Positions 44,876 to 46,541 of a stretch of DNA of 46,541 nucleotides are shown here, piece after piece (positions within the stretch are counted from its first letter, which is position 1; each line of letters begins with the position of its first letter). The stretch lies in the NCBI GenBank assembly GCA_003833135.1, contig QZLH01000164.1, forward strand, positions 46,951-93,491. The letters run 5' to 3'. Source of the stretch: Oehlia diaphana. Lineage: Eukaryota > Glomeromycota > Glomeromycetes > Glomerales > Glomeraceae. A program made the position numbers and the translations under genes. Under the pieces are notes generated by a model. The model saw only the letters and a list, made by a program, of their open reading frames with translations. It made no database searches and was not told the DNA's origin.

Positions 44876-45285
44876 TAGGGATGGCAACGGTCGGTCACGG
44901 TCGGTTATCGGTCAGTCATAACCGGTTAAGGGCCTTTGACCGACTGACCGTTTTGGCTAACCGTTTTTCTGACCGTTTAACTGACCGTTTAACTGACCGT
45001 TTAACTGATAACTTTTTCTTTTTAACGAATTTTAATCAAGAAAAAAACGTTAAAAAGTGTAATTTAATCAAAAAAAAAATGTTATTTATCTTTTTTTATT
45101 GATTAAGTTCGTAAAAAAAGTGTTATTTGGCTAAATAATTGGTTAAACGGTCGGTTAAACGGTCAGTCAAACGGTCAGTCAAACTGGTCAGTTAAACGGT
45201 CGGTCAGAAGCCTTTGACCGACCGATATTGGTCACGGTTATAACCGGTCATGACCGGTTAATGATCGTGACCATTGCCATCCCTA
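44876..45285. mobile_element. 410-bp hAT-like element with TAGGGATGGCAA ends
   Basis: The ends are TAGGGATGGCAACGGTC and, inverted, TAGGGATGGCAATGGTC. The arms stay similar for over 100 bp through CGGTTA, GGCCTTTGACCGAC or its variants, and CTGACCGTTTAA units repeated in tandem. The octamer TTTTTAAC stands directly on both sides (44868-44875 and 45286-45293), an exact 8-bp target duplication as made by hAT transposases. The AT-rich core has no gene. Frames reading through the CGGTCGG arms are artefacts. Confidence 0.9.
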
Positions 45286-45293
45286 TTTTTAAC

Positions 45294-46176
45294 ATAATAA
45301 ACACTTAACACGTTGTCACCCATGTCTGCCACCTGTAGCTAGACACTTTATTCATTTTTTTTTAATTTATTTTCTCATTTTTATTATGCTTGGTTTAGAT
45401 TTTTACTTTTCTCAGCAATTTTAAACTTTGATAGTTCTTCCATATTTTATTATTTCATTATTATTTTACAACTCATTTTCAAACTTGAATAACTTCCCCA
45501 TACATTTCGTTCTACAATGTTGTTCTTTTGGACTAACAAAACCTCAAAGGTTTATGCCTTTCACAACTTTCAGAGTCTAAAGACTACTGAATTCCTATCG
45601 AATTCCACTTGTATTTATACATTTTGATATTAATTATTCTTATATGTCCTAACATATTTCTACTTTTCTTTAAAGATTTGACTAGAATTATAAGAAAATA
45701 TTTCTATCTATCATTCATTCTAAACTAATAATAACTAAACTATAAATAAAACTATTCTAAAAATAAATAACTACAAATATAACTATTGTATAATTATAAT
45801 CTATTATTTCTTCTAACTATTCCGGTTAAATATTATTCTTTCGGTTAAATGTTTATTCATCTGCTAAATATTTGTCTGTATTTCATTTGGTATTTCATTT
45901 ATTCTTCAATTAATTATTCTTCTGATCACGTGATTAGCTTGATTCCAAGGGTTACAACATGACTAAATTTGTATATATATAACACAAATAAAATTTTATT
46001 CATCAATCAGGCTATAGTACAGAATGACATTGCATTTGAAAAACATAGAAGTAGAATGTCCTCATACTTCGGACAATAAAGGTGAATTCATTTGGCCAAA
46101 ATGGAGATATTACACTCTAAATTAAAAAAACAGAAAAGAGCACTGGTCAAAATTAATACTATCGGGTACATATTGA
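45294..46176. other. Intergenic stretch
   Basis: No gene supported. GGTTAAATATT-type short repeats occur near 45823-45880. A chance minus-strand frame covers the palindromic region at about 46088-46297. Confidence 0.4.
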
Positions 46177-46246
46177 GTACCTGATATGTGTACAATATAT
46201 GTGATATATATGTATTATATTTAACAATACTACACATATCAGGTAC
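46177..46246. repeat. Perfect 16-bp inverted repeat and ATATC-rich repeats
   Basis: GTACCTGATATGTGTA (46177-46192) and its exact inverse (46231-46246) flank a 38-bp AT-rich loop. Further down, at 46380-46430, GATATCATACA is repeated in tandem. Related CACATATCGGGTA strings at 46312-46326 suggest a larger decayed repeat. Confidence 0.7.
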
Positions 46247-46541
46247 CTGATAGGTGTAGTAGAAATGTAGAAAATCGGTGACATATATTGTAAACATCGT
46301 ATATACATCTTACACATATCGGGTAGTTAAATATCGGTCACATATCGTAGACTTATTGGATACCCAATATATTATGATATATATCATATAGATATCATAC
46401 AGATATCATACAGATATCAGACGGATAGATATACAGTAGGATAATGATTTCGTATTAATACTAGTAGATTTATAATTTAATTCAGGCAAAAAAATTATAA
46501 AATGCAATCATAATTTATATTTTTTTTTAATTTTAATTCAA

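Noticed and set aside
44881..45102. Plus-strand frame rich in DRLT repeats
   Set aside because: It is the reading of the CTGACCGTTTAA units in the left arm of the hAT-like element.

Overview
The window looks like accessory chromosomal DNA of an arbuscular mycorrhizal fungus (Glomeromycotina, most likely Rhizophagus). The evidence is very high A+T content, short GT-AG introns, an F-box protein with the N-terminus typical of that lineage's large F-box expansion, a kinase fused to a very long Sel1 repeat array, a Crinkler relic, a relic RNase H/zinc-finger retrotransposon protein, and dense short inverted-repeat elements. The lineage call is inference from recognised families, not from a database search.

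Only a few loci look intact. (1) Three tandem copies of a spliced gene lie on the minus strand at about 9.8-11.1, 13.2-14.6 and 16.7-18.0 kb. They encode a seven-helix membrane protein with an acidic C-terminal tail. The tail differs in repeat number between copies and is cut off by a 5-bp deletion in the third. (2) An intact 491-residue F-box/LRR-like gene lies at 22.8-24.2 kb. (3) A five-exon gene at 37.7-43.1 kb encodes a 1666-residue protein: a kinase domain, exactly 35 Sel1-like repeats, and a basic tail ending in CIIN that resembles a CaaX lipidation signal.

The rest is mostly relics. They are a broken F-box paralogue (2.2-3.7 kb), a small tyrosine-rich possibly secreted protein (6.6-7.1 kb), a cytochrome P450 pseudogene (26.6-28.0 kb), two diverged copies of an unknown gene (30.1 and 36.0 kb), a Crinkler-type pseudogene (31.7-32.7 kb) and a 5'-truncated non-LTR retrotransposon (33.1-34.9 kb). 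The retrotransposon has a 19-bp target duplication and has landed inside an older repeat.

Non-autonomous DNA transposons are common and several can be delimited to the base. Two GGCCGGGC-ended elements have TTA duplications (PIF/Harbinger-like), and one is an internal-deletion derivative of the other. Two elements have perfect 8-bp duplications and TAG-type ends (hAT-like, at 30.88 and 44.88 kb), and one more is a probable relative (31.33 kb). A 1.5-kb long-TIR element encloses another inverted-repeat element, a fold-back element is built from TGTCGGT repeats, and a hairpin element sits inside a kinase intron. The layout is one of gene-family birth and decay: a tandem receptor-like array, F-box and kinase-Sel1 genes, and many mobile fragments between them. 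No operon or single pathway links the genes.
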